A stretch of 64,000 nucleotides of DNA, taken from assembly GCA_945903265.1 (NCBI GenBank), contig CAMDNQ010000012.1, positions 1 through 64,000 of the forward strand, read 5' to 3'. Shown here piece by piece: positions 8,143-17,996 of this stretch. Numbering within the stretch: the stretch's first letter is position 1; each line of letters starts with the position of its first letter. Both the position numbers and the translations under genes were made by a program. Origin of the DNA: Candidatus Sulfopaludibacter sp. SbA3. GTDB lineage: Bacteria > Acidobacteriota > Vicinamibacteria > Vicinamibacterales > UBA2999. The notes under the pieces were generated by a model. The model was given only the letters and a program-made list of their open reading frames with translations. It had not been told where the DNA came from and made no database searches.

Positions 8143-9693
8143 ATGCGCATAGCGGCGATCGACATCGGGACGAATTCCGTCCACATGATCGTGGCCCGCG
8201 TACGCCCCGATCTGTCGTTCGAGATCGTCGATCGCGAGAAGGCGATGGTGCGGCTCGGCGCGGGCGGGCTCGACGGCCGCGCCCTTACGGCCGAGGCGAT
8301 GACCGCGGCGCTGCAGGCGCTGTCCACGTTCAGGAAGATTGCCGATTCGCATCGCGTCGACAAGATCCGGGCAGTCGCCACGAGCGCGACGCGTGAAGCG
8401 CGGAATGGCGGCGAGTTTCTGTCTCGCCTCGCGAAGGAGACGGGCATCCGGCCGCGCGTCATTACCGGCGCCGAGGAAGCGCGGCTGATTCACCAGGCCG
8501 CCGTCTACGGCGTCGACGTCGGCAGCGCGCGCGCGGTCGTCATCGACATCGGCGGCGGCAGCGTCGAAGTGACGCTCGGCACCGGCTCCTCCGTCCAGCT
8601 CGCACGCAGCTTCAAGCTTGGCGTCATCCGGCTGTCGGAACGGCTGGTGACCACCGACCCGCTCTCCAGCCGCGATGAAGGGCGGCTCGAGAAGCACATC
8701 CTCGCGGAGGCCGGCAGCTACTGCGATCAGATCGCGGAAATCGGGTTCGATCGCGTCGTCGGTACGTCCGGCACGATCCTGAGCCTTGGCGTCATGGCGA
8801 CGACCGCCGTCAGGGGCACGCCTCCCGCCGAACTGAGGAACCTGCGCGTGTCCGCGAAGCAGATCCGGCGCGTGCGGAAGGAGCTGCAGAGCCACGATCT
8901 GGAGGGCCGTCTGGCGATTCCTGGCCTTGATCCCCGCCGCGCCGACGTCGCGGTCGCGGGCGGCATTCTTCTCGACACGCTGCTGCGCCGCCTGGGGGCC
9001 GAGGAGCTGACGCTCTGCGATCTCGCGTTGCGCGAGGGGCTCGTCATCGACTACGTGCGGCGCCACAAGCGGGAGATTGCGCAGGTCGATCGCATCCCCG
9101 ACGTCCGGCGCCGCAGCACCATCGAGCTTGCCGAGCGCTGCAACTACTTCGCGGTGCACGCGGACCAGGTCGCGCGGCTGGCGCTGGCGCTGTTCGATCA
9201 GACCCGCGCGCAGCACGAGCTAACCGATCGAGAGCGTGAGTTGCTGGAGTACGCGGCGTTCATGCACGACCTGGGCACCCACATCAGCTACCCGCGCCAC
9301 CACCGTCATTCGTATTACCTGATTAAGAACGGCGACCTGCGAGGCTTCGAGCCCGACGAGATCGAAGTCATGGCGCTGGTCGCCCGGTACCATCGGCGCA
9401 GCACGCCAAAGAAGGCGCACGACGAATATGCGTCCCTGACGCCAACGCTGCGGAGGACCGTCAGGATTCTGTCGGGCGTCCTCCGGGTTGCGGAAAACCT
9501 CGACCGGAGCCATGCCCAGATTATTTCGGCGGTCGAGCTTCAGGACCGCGGCAGCGATGTGCTCGTCCAGCTGAGGACAAACGGCGACGCGGAGCTCGAA
9601 ATGTGGGCGGCTTCCCGGAACGTTGCACCGTTCGAAACGCTGGTCCGAAAGCCCGTCCGCTTCGCCGCGGCGAAGCCGTTAACACGGAATTAA
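8143..9693 (+). CDS. ppx: Exopolyphosphatase, Ppx/GppA family
   Basis: Protein of 516 aa, the length of full Ppx enzymes that release phosphate from the end of polyphosphate or hydrolyse pppGpp. The ASKHA-fold motifs are clear: AIDIGTNSVHM at the N-terminus, VVIDIGGGSVE near residue 133 and GTSGTILSLG near 206. The C-terminal half (about 320-500) is an HD-like helical domain with MHDLGTHISY and HHRHSYYLI. The ATG at 8143 is chosen because MRIAAIDIG is the conserved N-terminus; an upstream TTG would overlap the promoter. The stop codon lies inside the Pho-like box for pstS, so ppx probably leads a phosphate regulon block. Confidence 0.92.
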   Translation: MRIAAIDIGTNSVHMIVARVRPDLSFEIVDREKAMVRLGAGGLDGRALTAEAMTAALQALSTFRKIADSHRVDKIRAVATSATREARNGGEFLSRLAKETGIRPRVITGAEEARLIHQAAVYGVDVGSARAVVIDIGGGSVEVTLGTGSSVQLARSFKLGVIRLSERLVTTDPLSSRDEGRLEKHILAEAGSYCDQIAEIGFDRVVGTSGTILSLGVMATTAVRGTPPAELRNLRVSAKQIRRVRKELQSHDLEGRLAIPGLDPRRADVAVAGGILLDTLLRRLGAEELTLCDLALREGLVIDYVRRHKREIAQVDRIPDVRRRSTIELAERCNYFAVHADQVARLALALFDQTRAQHELTDRERELLEYAAFMHDLGTHISYPRHHRHSYYLIKNGDLRGFEPDEIEVMALVARYHRRSTPKKAHDEYASLTPTLRRTVRILSGVLRVAENLDRSHAQIISAVELQDRGSDVLVQLRTNGDAELEMWAASRNVAPFETLVRKPVRFAAAKPLTRN

Positions 9694-9718
9694 CACGGCG
9701 GCAATCGGCGCGTAATCG
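9679..9718 (+). promoter_or_regulatory. PhoP/PhoB-like box: four half-sites at 11-bp spacing
   Basis: TTAACAC occurs at 9679 and 9690, followed by GCAATCG at 9701 and GTAATCG at 9712, all exactly 11 bp apart. Two TTAACA units with a 5-bp spacer match the known Bacillus PhoP box arrangement, and the 11-bp period matches PhoB boxes. The array ends eight bases before a candidate -10 for pstS, where an activator would replace a -35. It overlaps the ppx stop codon. Confidence 0.68.
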
Positions 9719-9726
9719 CGGTCGCA

Positions 9727-9732
9727 TAGCGT
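9727..9732 (+). promoter_or_regulatory. Candidate -10 box of pstS
   Basis: TAGCGT fits the TANNNT pattern and lies six bases before the pstS ATG, downstream of the Pho-like repeats. This spacing predicts a leaderless or nearly leaderless pst transcript. Confidence 0.4.
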
Positions 9733-9738
9733 GAAGGC

Positions 9739-10770
9739 ATGCGACATTCACTGTTACACGCTGCCCTGCCCGTTCTCCTCACCCTGACGGTCGCCTGCGG
9801 CGGCGGCACACCAGCCCAGCAGGAAGGCGAAGCGGCGCCCGAGGCGCTGATCACACTTGACGGGTCGAGCACCGTGTTCCCGATCGCCGAGGCGGTGGCC
9901 GAAGAGTACGGCAAGGCGAATCCGGACGTGCGCACGCCGACGGTCGGCATTTCCGGCACGGGCGGCGGCTTCCAGAAGTTCTGCCGCGGCGAAACCGACA
10001 TCAGCAACGCCTCGCGGCCGATTCGGCCCGCGGAGATCGAAGCCTGCAAGACCGCCGGCATCGAATACATCGAAGTCCCGATCGCGTACGACGGTCTCGC
10101 CATTGTCGTGAATCCGAAGAACACGTGGGCGACGACGATTACGGTCGCCGAACTCAGGACGCTGTGGGCCCCGGAGGCGCAGGGCAAGGTCATGCGCTGG
10201 AACCAGGTGCGCGCGTCCTGGCCCAATCGCGACATCCGGCTGTTCGGCGCCGGCGTCGATTCGGGCACCTACGATTACTTTACCGAGGCGACTGTTGGAA
10301 AAGAGGGCGCCAGCCGCGGCGACTTCACCTCCAGCGAGGACGACAACGTGATCGTCCAGGGCGTCTCCAGCGATGAGCTCGCGCTGGGCTTCCTCCCGCT
10401 CGCGTATGTCGAGCAGAACCGCGAACGGCTGAAGCTTGTTCCGGTCGAAGACGGGAAGCCGGATAACGGTGCGGGCCCCATTACCCCCACGGCGGAAACC
10501 GTCCGGAACGGCACGTACCAGCCGCTCTCGCGGCCCCTCTTCGTCTATATCTCGCGGAAAGCGGCCGATCGCCCGGAAGTACAGACGTTCGTCGAGATGT
10601 TCTTCAGCCGGACGGATCTCACGCAGGAAGTCGGCTACATCGAGCTGACGCCGCAGATCTATGACCTGGCGCGCAAGCATTTCGCGGATCGCAAGACAGG
10701 CACGGCGTTCGGCGAGGGCGGCTCTAAGGTCGGCATGACGCTCGAGGCGCTGCTGGCCAGGGAAAAGTGA
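9739..10770 (+). CDS. pstS: Phosphate ABC transporter substrate-binding lipoprotein
   Basis: Protein of 343 aa. The signal peptide ends in the lipobox LTVAC, with Cys20 as the lipidated residue, so it is anchored outside the cytoplasmic membrane. [18 protein letters not shown] and [20 protein letters not shown] are the phosphate-binding PstS motifs, and ASRPI is the usual third contact region. It hands phosphate to PstCA. It is preceded by the Pho-like box and overlaps pstC by four bases (GTGA). Confidence 0.95.
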   Translation: MRHSLLHAALPVLLTLTVACGGGTPAQQEGEAAPEALITLDGSSTVFPIAEAVAEEYGKANPDVRTPTVGISGTGGGFQKFCRGETDISNASRPIRPAEIEACKTAGIEYIEVPIAYDGLAIVVNPKNTWATTITVAELRTLWAPEAQGKVMRWNQVRASWPNRDIRLFGAGVDSGTYDYFTEATVGKEGASRGDFTSSEDDNVIVQGVSSDELALGFLPLAYVEQNRERLKLVPVEDGKPDNGAGPITPTAETVRNGTYQPLSRPLFVYISRKAADRPEVQTFVEMFFSRTDLTQEVGYIELTPQIYDLARKHFADRKTGTAFGEGGSKVGMTLEALLAREK

Positions 10771-11644
10771 AGCTGAAGCGCTTCGAGTTCCTGATCGAAT
10801 GGGCGCTGTTCCTCTGCGCCCTGCTCTCCGTGGGCACGACGGCCGGCATCATCCTGGTGCTGGCTGTCGAGACGTTCGCCTTCCTGCGTGAAGTTCCGAT
10901 CACCGATTTTCTCTTCGGCACCGAGTGGACGCCGCTCTTCGCGACCCCGAGCTTCGGCGTCCTGCCGCTGGTGTCCGGCACCGTGCTCGTGTCGGCGATC
11001 GCGATGCTGGTGGCCCTGCCCTGCGGCCTGCTCAGCGCCATTTATCTGAGCGAGTACGCCGACCATCGCGTCCGCCGCGCGATCAAGCCGGTCCTGGAAA
11101 TCCTCGCGGGCGTGCCGACGGTCGTGTATGGCTACTTCGCGCTGCTGTTCGTCACGCCGCTGCTCCAGCGCGTCATCCCGGGCCTCGCCGGCTTCAACGC
11201 GCTCGGTCCCGGCATCGTCATGGGCATCATGATCCTGCCGCTCGTCTCCTCGCTGTCCGAAGACGCCATGCAGGCGGTGCCGCGAAGCCTGCGCGAGGGG
11301 TCGTACGCGCTGGGCGCCACCAAGATGCAGACGAGCCTGCGCGTGGTCCTGCCGGCGGCGTTTTCCGGGATTACCGCGGCGTGCATCCTGGCTGTCTCGC
11401 GCGCGATCGGCGAAACGATGATCGTGGCGATTGCCGCCGGCCAGCAGCCGCGGCTCACGTGGAATCCCCTGGTTCCGGTGGAGACGATGACCGCGTATAT
11501 CGTGCAGGTCAGCCTGGGCGATACGCCGCAGGGCACGCTCGAATACCGGACGATCTTCGCCGTCGGCATGCTGCTGTTCGTCGGCACCTTCATTCTGAAC
11601 CTTGTCAGCGCGTGGCTGCGCGAGCGGTACCGCGAGGAGTACGC

Positions 11645-11648
<4 letters not shown>
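10767..11648 (+). CDS. pstC: Phosphate ABC transporter permease PstC
   Basis: Membrane protein of 293 aa with about six TM segments. The BPD-permease EAA loop is seen as [22 protein letters not shown], followed by [15 protein letters not shown], both typical of PstC. The start is GTG at 10767, overlapping the pstS stop, and its stop overlaps the pstA GTG. It forms the inner-membrane phosphate channel with PstA. Confidence 0.95.
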
Positions 11649-12519
<871 letters not shown>

Positions 12520-12523
<4 letters not shown>

Positions 12524-13347
12524 GCGCCAGCATTCCCATTCCCTCGCTCGCCGGCATCGCCGCGCGCGGTGCGCAGCCGGCCATTCAGGGCCCGCCGAAG
12601 GTGCAGGCCGAGGCGCTCAACTTCTTCTACGGCGAGACGCGTGCCCTGCAGGACATTTCCATTAACATCCAGCCGAATGTCGTGACGGCCTTTATCGGTC
12701 CGTCGGGATGCGGCAAGAGCACGTTTCTCCGGACGATGAACCGGATGAACGACATCATTCCTGGCACCCGTGTCGAAGGGAAGCTCCTCATCGACGGCAC
12801 GGATATCTATGGGCACGGCATCGACGTCGTGTCGCTCCGGCGCCGCGTCGGCATGGTGTTTCAGAAGTCGAACCCGTTCCCGAAATCGGTCTTCGACAAC
12901 ATTGCGTACGGACTGCGCGTCAACAACATGGACGGCAGCCGCGCCGAGGTCGAGGAACGGGTCGAGCAGAGCCTGCGGCAGGCCGCGCTCTGGGACGAAG
13001 TCAAGGATCGGCTCCACGATTCCGCGCTCGCCATGTCGGGCGGCCAGCAGCAGCGCCTGTGCATCGCGCGCGCGCTTGCGGTCAAGCCCGACATCCTGCT
13101 CATGGACGAGCCGGCGTCGGCGCTCGATCCCATCGCCACGCAGCGCATCGAAGAGCTTGTGTACGATCTGAAGAAGGACTACACGATCGTGATCGTGACG
13201 CATAACATGCAGCAGGCCGCACGGGTGTCAGACTTCACCGCGTTCTTCTGGCTGGGCAAGCTGGTCGAGTACGATCGGACGCAGAAAATCTTCACGAACC
13301 CGGGCGAGAAAACCACCGAAGACTACGTCACAGGGCGGTTCGGATAA
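12520..13347 (+). CDS. pstB: Phosphate ABC transporter ATPase PstB
   Basis: Protein of 275 aa. Walker [10 protein letters not shown] is near residue 61, the ABC signature [15 protein letters not shown] near 171 and Walker [14 protein letters not shown] near 190; the Q-loop [10 protein letters not shown] is characteristic of PstB. The ATG at 12520 overlaps the pstA stop. An N-terminal stretch of about 25 residues ([14 protein letters not shown]) precedes the ATPase domain and is a little longer than usual. It powers phosphate import and is coupled to PhoU. Confidence 0.96.
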
Positions 13348-13349
13348 CG

Positions 13350-14021
13350 ATGGAACGAGTCCGTCACTTTCAGGAAGAGCTGGAGGCGCTTCAGTCGCGG
13401 CTGCTCGAAATGGGCGGCCTCGCCGAAGAGCGCGTGCGCGCATCGGTGCAGGGCCTCGTCGTTCGCGACACCGCGTTCATCGACAAGGTGCTGCGGGGCG
13501 ACGAGCCGATTAACGAGCTGCACATCGAGATCGATAACCGGTGCTTCATGCTGCTGGCGCTCCACCAGCCGATGGCCACCGACCTCCGCGCAATCGTGGC
13601 GGCGGTCAAGATCAACACCGACCTCGAGCGCGTGGGCGACCTGGCGGTCAACATCGCCGAGGCGGCGCGCCGGTACGCGAGCCATCCGCCGGTCAAGAAG
13701 CTGATCGACATCCCCCAGATGGGCGACATCGCCCAGGGGATGCTGCGCGACGCGCTCGATTCGTTCGTCCGGCGCGACACCGTCCTGGCCCAGCAGGTCC
13801 TCAACCAGGACGACATCCTGGATGCGCTGAAGACCCAGGTCTTCCGAGAGCTCCTTACCTACATGCTCCACGACCCGACCACCGTGGAGCCGGCGCTGGA
13901 CCTGATTCTGGTCTCCCGCCATCTGGAGCGGATTGGCGACCATGCCACGAATATCGCGGAAGACGTGATCTTCATGGTGTCGGCGCTGGATGTCCGGCAC
14001 CAGCCGGGGCAGCACCAGTAA
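13350..14021 (+). CDS. phoU: Phosphate-signalling regulator PhoU
   Basis: Protein of 223 aa and all helical, with the two PhoU repeats. The metal-binding helices show DTDLERVGDLAVNIAE-type motifs: INTDLERVGDLAVNIAEAA (about 90-108) and SRHLERIGDHATNIAEDV (about 189-206). PhoU restrains the Pho two-component system and PstSCAB under phosphate plenty. It lies two bases after pstB and closes the pst operon. No phoR/phoB pair is in the window. Confidence 0.94.
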   Translation: MERVRHFQEELEALQSRLLEMGGLAEERVRASVQGLVVRDTAFIDKVLRGDEPINELHIEIDNRCFMLLALHQPMATDLRAIVAAVKINTDLERVGDLAVNIAEAARRYASHPPVKKLIDIPQMGDIAQGMLRDALDSFVRRDTVLAQQVLNQDDILDALKTQVFRELLTYMLHDPTTVEPALDLILVSRHLERIGDHATNIAEDVIFMVSALDVRHQPGQHQ

Positions 14022-14038
14022 CGCCGGACCCGCCAGCT

Positions 14039-14059
14039 ACCAACTACCAACTGGAAACC
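14039..14059. repeat. Short heptameric repeat (ACCAACT)
   Basis: Two exact ACCAACT units followed by GGAAACC, in the phoU-yacG gap and immediately before the yacG promoter palindrome. The unit is the same as in the six-copy repeat at 57982-58023. Confidence 0.7.
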
Positions 14060-14074
14060 GATAGAATCTATCGG
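14058..14074 (+). promoter_or_regulatory. Palindromic operator/-10 before yacG
   Basis: A perfect inverted repeat, CCGATAGA-A-TCTATCGG, ends exactly at the yacG ATG. It contains TAGAAT (14062-14067), a -10-like box seven bases before the start. A protein bound here would block RNA polymerase, so it is a candidate operator for the yacG-gltA unit. Confidence 0.5.
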
Positions 14075-14248
14075 ATGGGCGAGGCACCGCTCTGCGTGCA
14101 GTGCCGCCGGGATCCGGTTCACGAGCACTGGCGGCCGTTCTGCAGTGAACGGTGCCGGAACGAGGACCTGGCGCGGTGGGCCGACGGGCGCTACCGGGTC
14201 GCGGCCGAGCCAATCACCGAACCTGAAACCGACGAACCTGTGGACTGA
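14075..14248 (+). CDS. yacG: YacG-family zinc-binding protein (DNA gyrase inhibitor family)
   Basis: Small protein of 57 aa. CVQC (residues 7-10) and FCSERCRNEDLARWADG form the four-Cys zinc site and the following helix typical of YacG/DUF329, which in E. coli binds GyrB. The ATG at 14075 follows a -10-like TAGAAT by seven bases. The C-terminal tail is acidic and Pro/Glu/Thr-rich (ITEPETDEPVD), as in other family members. It precedes gltA by 11 bases and may share its transcript. Confidence 0.85.
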   Translation: MGEAPLCVQCRRDPVHEHWRPFCSERCRNEDLARWADGRYRVAAEPITEPETDEPVD

Positions 14249-14259
14249 TTCTCTTCATC

Positions 14260-15546
14260 ATGGCCGATACGCTCACGATTACCGACAACCGCACCGGCAA
14301 GACGTACGACGTGGCGATCACGGACGGCACGATCAAGGCGACCGATCTGCGCCAGCTCAAGGCCGTGGCCGACGACCCCGGCCTCATGACGTACGACCCG
14401 GCATTCATGAACACGGCGAACTGCCGCAGCCGGATCACCTTCATCGACGGCGATAAGGGCATCCTCGAGTACCGGGGCTACCCGATCGAGCAGCTGGCGG
14501 AACATTCCACCTATCTGGAAACCGCGTATCTGATCATCTTCGGCGAGCTGCCGACCGCCGCGCAGCTCCAGACGTGGACGAACGACATCACCCTCCACAC
14601 GATGCTTCACGAGAACATCAAGAAGCTGATGGAGGGGTATCAGTACGACGCGCACCCGATGGGCGTCTTCCTGAGCACGGTGGGCGCGTTCTCGACGTTC
14701 TACCCGGACGCGAAGCAGATCTTCGACGAGCAGTCGCGGCGGAAGCAGATCCACCGGCTGGTCGCGAAAGTCCCGACCATCGCCGCCTACGCCTACCGCC
14801 ACAGCATCGGCCGTCCCTACAACCAGCCTGACAACGAGCTCAGTTTCACCGGCAACTTCCTGAACATGCTGTTCCGGATGACCGAGCTGAAATACAAGTC
14901 CAACCCGGTGCTCGAGAAAGCGCTGGATGTGCTGTTCATCCTGCACGTGGACCACGAGCAGAACTGCAGCACCAGCGCGATGCGCAACATCGGCAGCTCG
15001 CACGTCGATCCCTATTCGGCAATGGCCGGCGCCGCGGCGGCGCTGTACGGCCCGCTGCACGGCGGGGCGAACGAAGCGGTGCTGCGGATGCTCAACGAGA
15101 TCGGCAGCGTCAGCAACGTGCCGGCGTTCGTGAAGCGCGTGAAGGCGGGCGAAGGACGCCTGATGGGCTTCGGCCATCGGATCTACAAGTCGTACGACCC
15201 CCGCGCGAAGATCATCAAGCGGACCGCCGACGAGGTGTTCGAAGTCACCGGCAAGAATCCGCTCCTCGAGATCGCCATCGAGCTGGAACGGATTGCGCTT
15301 CAGGACGAGTACTTCGTGTCCAGGAAGCTCTACCCGAACGTCGACTTCTACTCCGGCCTCATCTATCAGGCGATGGGCTTCCCGGTCACGATGTTCCCGG
15401 TGCTGTTCGCGATTCCGCGGACCGCGGGCTGGATTGCGCAGTGGGAAGAGATGCTGCTCGACCCGGAACAGAAGATCGCCCGGCCGCGGCAGATCTATAT
15501 CGGCTCACCCAAGCGCGATTACGTACCGCTCAAGAAACGAACCTAG
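14260..15546 (+). CDS. gltA: Citrate synthase (type II)
   Basis: Protein of 428 aa, the length of hexameric type II enzymes. It condenses acetyl-CoA with oxaloacetate at the entry to the TCA cycle. The active-site His lies in LHVDHEQNCST (about 229), the second His in GFGHRIYKSYDPRA (about 305) and the Asp in VDFYSGLIYQAMGFP (about 361), matching E. coli GltA numbering. The N-terminal beta-domain (about 1-50) is present. It follows yacG by 11 bases. Confidence 0.95.
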   Translation: MADTLTITDNRTGKTYDVAITDGTIKATDLRQLKAVADDPGLMTYDPAFMNTANCRSRITFIDGDKGILEYRGYPIEQLAEHSTYLETAYLIIFGELPTAAQLQTWTNDITLHTMLHENIKKLMEGYQYDAHPMGVFLSTVGAFSTFYPDAKQIFDEQSRRKQIHRLVAKVPTIAAYAYRHSIGRPYNQPDNELSFTGNFLNMLFRMTELKYKSNPVLEKALDVLFILHVDHEQNCSTSAMRNIGSSHVDPYSAMAGAAAALYGPLHGGANEAVLRMLNEIGSVSNVPAFVKRVKAGEGRLMGFGHRIYKSYDPRAKIIKRTADEVFEVTGKNPLLEIAIELERIALQDEYFVSRKLYPNVDFYSGLIYQAMGFPVTMFPVLFAIPRTAGWIAQWEEMLLDPEQKIARPRQIYIGSPKRDYVPLKKRT

Positions 15547-15547
15547 G

Positions 15548-16453
15548 ATGCGATCCGCCGCCGCGGTCGTCGGTGCGCTTCTGGTGGCCTGCGCGGTGAA
15601 TAACCCGGCTTCGATGCAGACGGCCCCACTGAAGTTCGACAGCACCCGCGCCTACGAAGATCTGCGCCGCCAGGTCGGCTTCGGTCCACGGCCCTCCGGA
15701 TCGGCGGCACTCGGGCAGACCCGCCAGTACATCCTGGCGCAGTTGAAAACCGCCGGTGTGGCCGCGCACGAGGATGCCTGGGACGCGCAGACGCCCATCG
15801 GACCCATCCGGATGGTCAACATCATCGCGACGATCCCCGGCCGCCGGACGGATCGAATCGCGTTCGCCACCCACTACGACACGAAGCTGTTCCGGGACTT
15901 CCGGTTCGTCGGCGCCAGCGACGGCGCCTCCTCGACCGCGGGCGTGCTGGAGCTCGCCCGCGTGCTGCAGGGCCGGCAGAACGACTACACCATCGAGCTG
16001 CTCTTCTTCGACGGCGAAGAGGCGGTCGTCGACTGGTACCGCAACAACGACAACACCTACGGCAGCCGCCACTACGTCCAGAGCGCGCAGAAGGCCGGGA
16101 CGCTCGCCGGCCTCAAGGCGCTCGTGCTCCTCGACATGATCGGCGACCGCAACCTCACGATCCGCCGCGACAGCAATTCCACGCGGTGGCTGACCGATCT
16201 GGTGTGGGCGTCGGCGGCGCGTCTCGGATATCGCGCCCAGTTCCTGCCGGACGACACGACCATCGAGGACGACCACGTCAACTTCGTCAAGGCCGGCGTG
16301 CCGTCCGTTGACATCATCGATCTCGACTATCCCGCCTGGCACACGGTGCAGGACGACCTCGATCACGTCAGCGCCCGGAGCCTGCAGATTGTGGGTGACG
16401 TGGTGCTGGACGCGCTCCCGCAGATCGAGAAGCGCCTGGCATCAACGAAGTAG
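15548..16453 (+). CDS. Glutaminyl-peptide cyclotransferase-like M28 lipoprotein
   Basis: Protein of 301 aa. The ATG at 15548 begins one base after the gltA stop. The signal peptide ends in LLVAC, a lipobox, so it is probably a lipoprotein. Zinc ligands of the M28 fold are visible: HYDTK, ASDGASS, FFDGEEA, LLDMIGD and AWHTVQDD. FFDGEEA followed by YGSRHYV and then DDHVNFVKAGVPS closely resembles animal-type glutaminyl cyclase (QPCT), which forms N-terminal pyroglutamate. An aminopeptidase role is the alternative. Confidence 0.85.
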   Translation: MRSAAAVVGALLVACAVNNPASMQTAPLKFDSTRAYEDLRRQVGFGPRPSGSAALGQTRQYILAQLKTAGVAAHEDAWDAQTPIGPIRMVNIIATIPGRRTDRIAFATHYDTKLFRDFRFVGASDGASSTAGVLELARVLQGRQNDYTIELLFFDGEEAVVDWYRNNDNTYGSRHYVQSAQKAGTLAGLKALVLLDMIGDRNLTIRRDSNSTRWLTDLVWASAARLGYRAQFLPDDTTIEDDHVNFVKAGVPSVDIIDLDYPAWHTVQDDLDHVSARSLQIVGDVVLDALPQIEKRLASTK

Positions 16454-16474
16454 GGATCAGGGATCAGGGATCCG
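16454..16474. repeat. Heptameric repeat (GGATCAG) exactly filling a convergent junction
   Basis: Three 7-bp units (GGATCAG twice, then GGATCCG) occupy exactly the 21 bases between the stop codons of the glutaminyl cyclase gene and the convergent DRE-TIM enzyme gene. Nothing else is in the junction. Confidence 0.85.
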
Positions 16475-17719
16475 TTAGGCGTCGAGGCGCGTGGGACGCG
16501 GCCGGGCGTGCTCGATCTCGGTAAGGATCTCCTGTTCGGTCAGCACCGTAGACGACGACTTCGCACGGCGGAACACTCTGTCGACGAGGTCTTCTTCCGC
16601 CTCGATGCCATGCCGCTCCAGCCAGAACACGACATTCGACTTCCCCGACATCGGTCCGACCTCGATTTCCTGGCATCGGCCTACCAGGCGTGCCGGCACT
16701 CCTGAATAGACGGCATCCATCAGCGCGGGGTCGCCCTTCCGGAACGCCTTGATGACCGCTGCGGCATGGACGCCGGTCGCCGTCCGGAACGCATCGCGGC
16801 CGAACACCGGATAGTTATCGGGGATCGGCTCGCCGGTAGCGTCCGAGACCGCCCGCACCAGCTCGTTCAGGCACCCGAGGTCACGGTCGATCCAGCGCAT
16901 GAGCACGAGGTTCACGAGCAGGAGGTCGAGCGGCGTGTTCCCGACCCGCTCGCCAATGCCCATGATCGTGCCGTGCACGCGCGAGGCGCCGGCTTCGAGC
17001 GCGAACAGGCTGTTGGTCGTCCCCATGTCGCGGTCGCGGTGTCCGTGCCAGTCGATCCCGACATCAGGGTTTCCCGATTCGTCGATGACCGAGCGCGCGA
17101 AGCGGACGAGCGCCCGTGTGCCGTCGGGCGTGGCGTGGCCGACGGTGTCGGCCAGACAGATCCGCGAGGCCCCCGCCCGGATCGCGGCGAGGAACAGGCG
17201 GCGCAGGGTCTCCGGATCGGATCGCGTCGTATCTTCAGTGATGTACATGACGCGCAGGCCCTGCCCGACCGCGAATCCGATCGCGTCTTCCGTACAGCGC
17301 TGCAGATAGTCGACCGACCAGTCTTCCGCATACAACCGGATGGGGCTGGATCCGATAAAGCAGCAGCATTCGATGTCGAGGCCGGTCCGCTGCTGGATGT
17401 CGGCAATGGGCTGAATATCGCTGACGACCGTACGCGCCGCGCACTGCGCGTGGATGCCCAGCTTCGCGTCGACGATTTCGCGCGCAAGCCGTTCGGTGTC
17501 GCGCACGACATGCGCACCGGCCCCCGGCAGGCCGATGTCGGTCGTGTCGATGCCCAGCCGGTTCAGGAAATGAAGGATCTGAATCTTCTGCGCGATCGAC
17601 GGCGTCCGCACCGACGGCGACTGAAGACCATCCCGCAGCGTCTCGTCGCACAGCATGACGACGGGCGGCTTCGGCGAAGGTGACGCGCGGTTCCAGTCGT
17701 AAATCAGGCCGTCATGCAC
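16475..17719 (-). CDS. DRE-TIM metallolyase (isopropylmalate/homocitrate synthase-like)
   Basis: Protein of 414 aa from the HMGL-like family, which condenses acetyl-CoA with 2-oxo acids. The catalytic DRE motif is CDETLRDG (24-31), and the metal-binding HxH lies in DWHGHRDRDMGTTN, where most relatives have HxHND.G. GERVGNTPLDLLL and EVGPMSGKSNV follow as in the synthase branch. The C-terminal LeuA regulatory domain is absent, so feedback control by leucine is unlikely. The substrate is unresolved: 2-isopropylmalate, homocitrate and citramalate synthesis are all possible. GTG start; it overlaps the upstream membrane protein gene by eight bases. Confidence 0.8.
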   Translation of the reverse strand: MHDGLIYDWNRASPSPKPPVVMLCDETLRDGLQSPSVRTPSIAQKIQILHFLNRLGIDTTDIGLPGAGAHVVRDTERLAREIVDAKLGIHAQCAARTVVSDIQPIADIQQRTGLDIECCCFIGSSPIRLYAEDWSVDYLQRCTEDAIGFAVGQGLRVMYITEDTTRSDPETLRRLFLAAIRAGASRICLADTVGHATPDGTRALVRFARSVIDESGNPDVGIDWHGHRDRDMGTTNSLFALEAGASRVHGTIMGIGERVGNTPLDLLLVNLVLMRWIDRDLGCLNELVRAVSDATGEPIPDNYPVFGRDAFRTATGVHAAAVIKAFRKGDPALMDAVYSGVPARLVGRCQEIEVGPMSGKSNVVFWLERHGIEAEEDLVDRVFRRAKSSSTVLTEQEILTEIEHARPRPTRLDA

Positions 17720-17987
17720 GGCGGGATCTCCCGATGAGTGCGGCCAGCGCCACGCCGGCCGCCAGCACCGCGCCGCTCCACACGAGTCCCTGGTGAACCG
17801 ACTGCCGGACCGCCGGCTTCACCACCTCGTCAATCGCCACGGACTGACGCTGGCCCGCTGCCGCGTCGCGCTGCAGCGCCACGTACCGGCGGGCACCGGC
17901 CGCCGTGACGCGATCCTGTACGACTGCGAACGTGATGACAGCCGCCACCACGGTGATCAACAGAATCGTGCGGGGGCGGCACGCCAT
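17712..17987 (-). CDS. Small two-TM membrane protein, unknown function
   Basis: Protein of 91 aa with an N-terminal TM (about 7-25, ILLITVVAAVITFAVV), a polar middle of about 40 residues and a C-terminal TM (about 67-85, GLVWSGAVLAAGVALAALIG) ending in RRSRRA-like basic residues. No family is recognised. It overlaps the following DRE-TIM gene by eight bases, so the two are probably cotranscribed. A TATAAT box lies nine bases before its ATG. Confidence 0.6.
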   Translation of the reverse strand: MACRPRTILLITVVAAVITFAVVQDRVTAAGARRYVALQRDAAAGQRQSVAIDEVVKPAVRQSVHQGLVWSGAVLAAGVALAALIGRSRRA

Positions 17988-17996
17988 TGGGCCCTG

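Noticed and set aside
14214..14245. GAACCTG/AAACC-like units in the yacG tail as another heptameric repeat
   Set aside because: The two GAACCTG copies are 15 bases apart, not 14, and the encoded acidic tail is normal for YacG.
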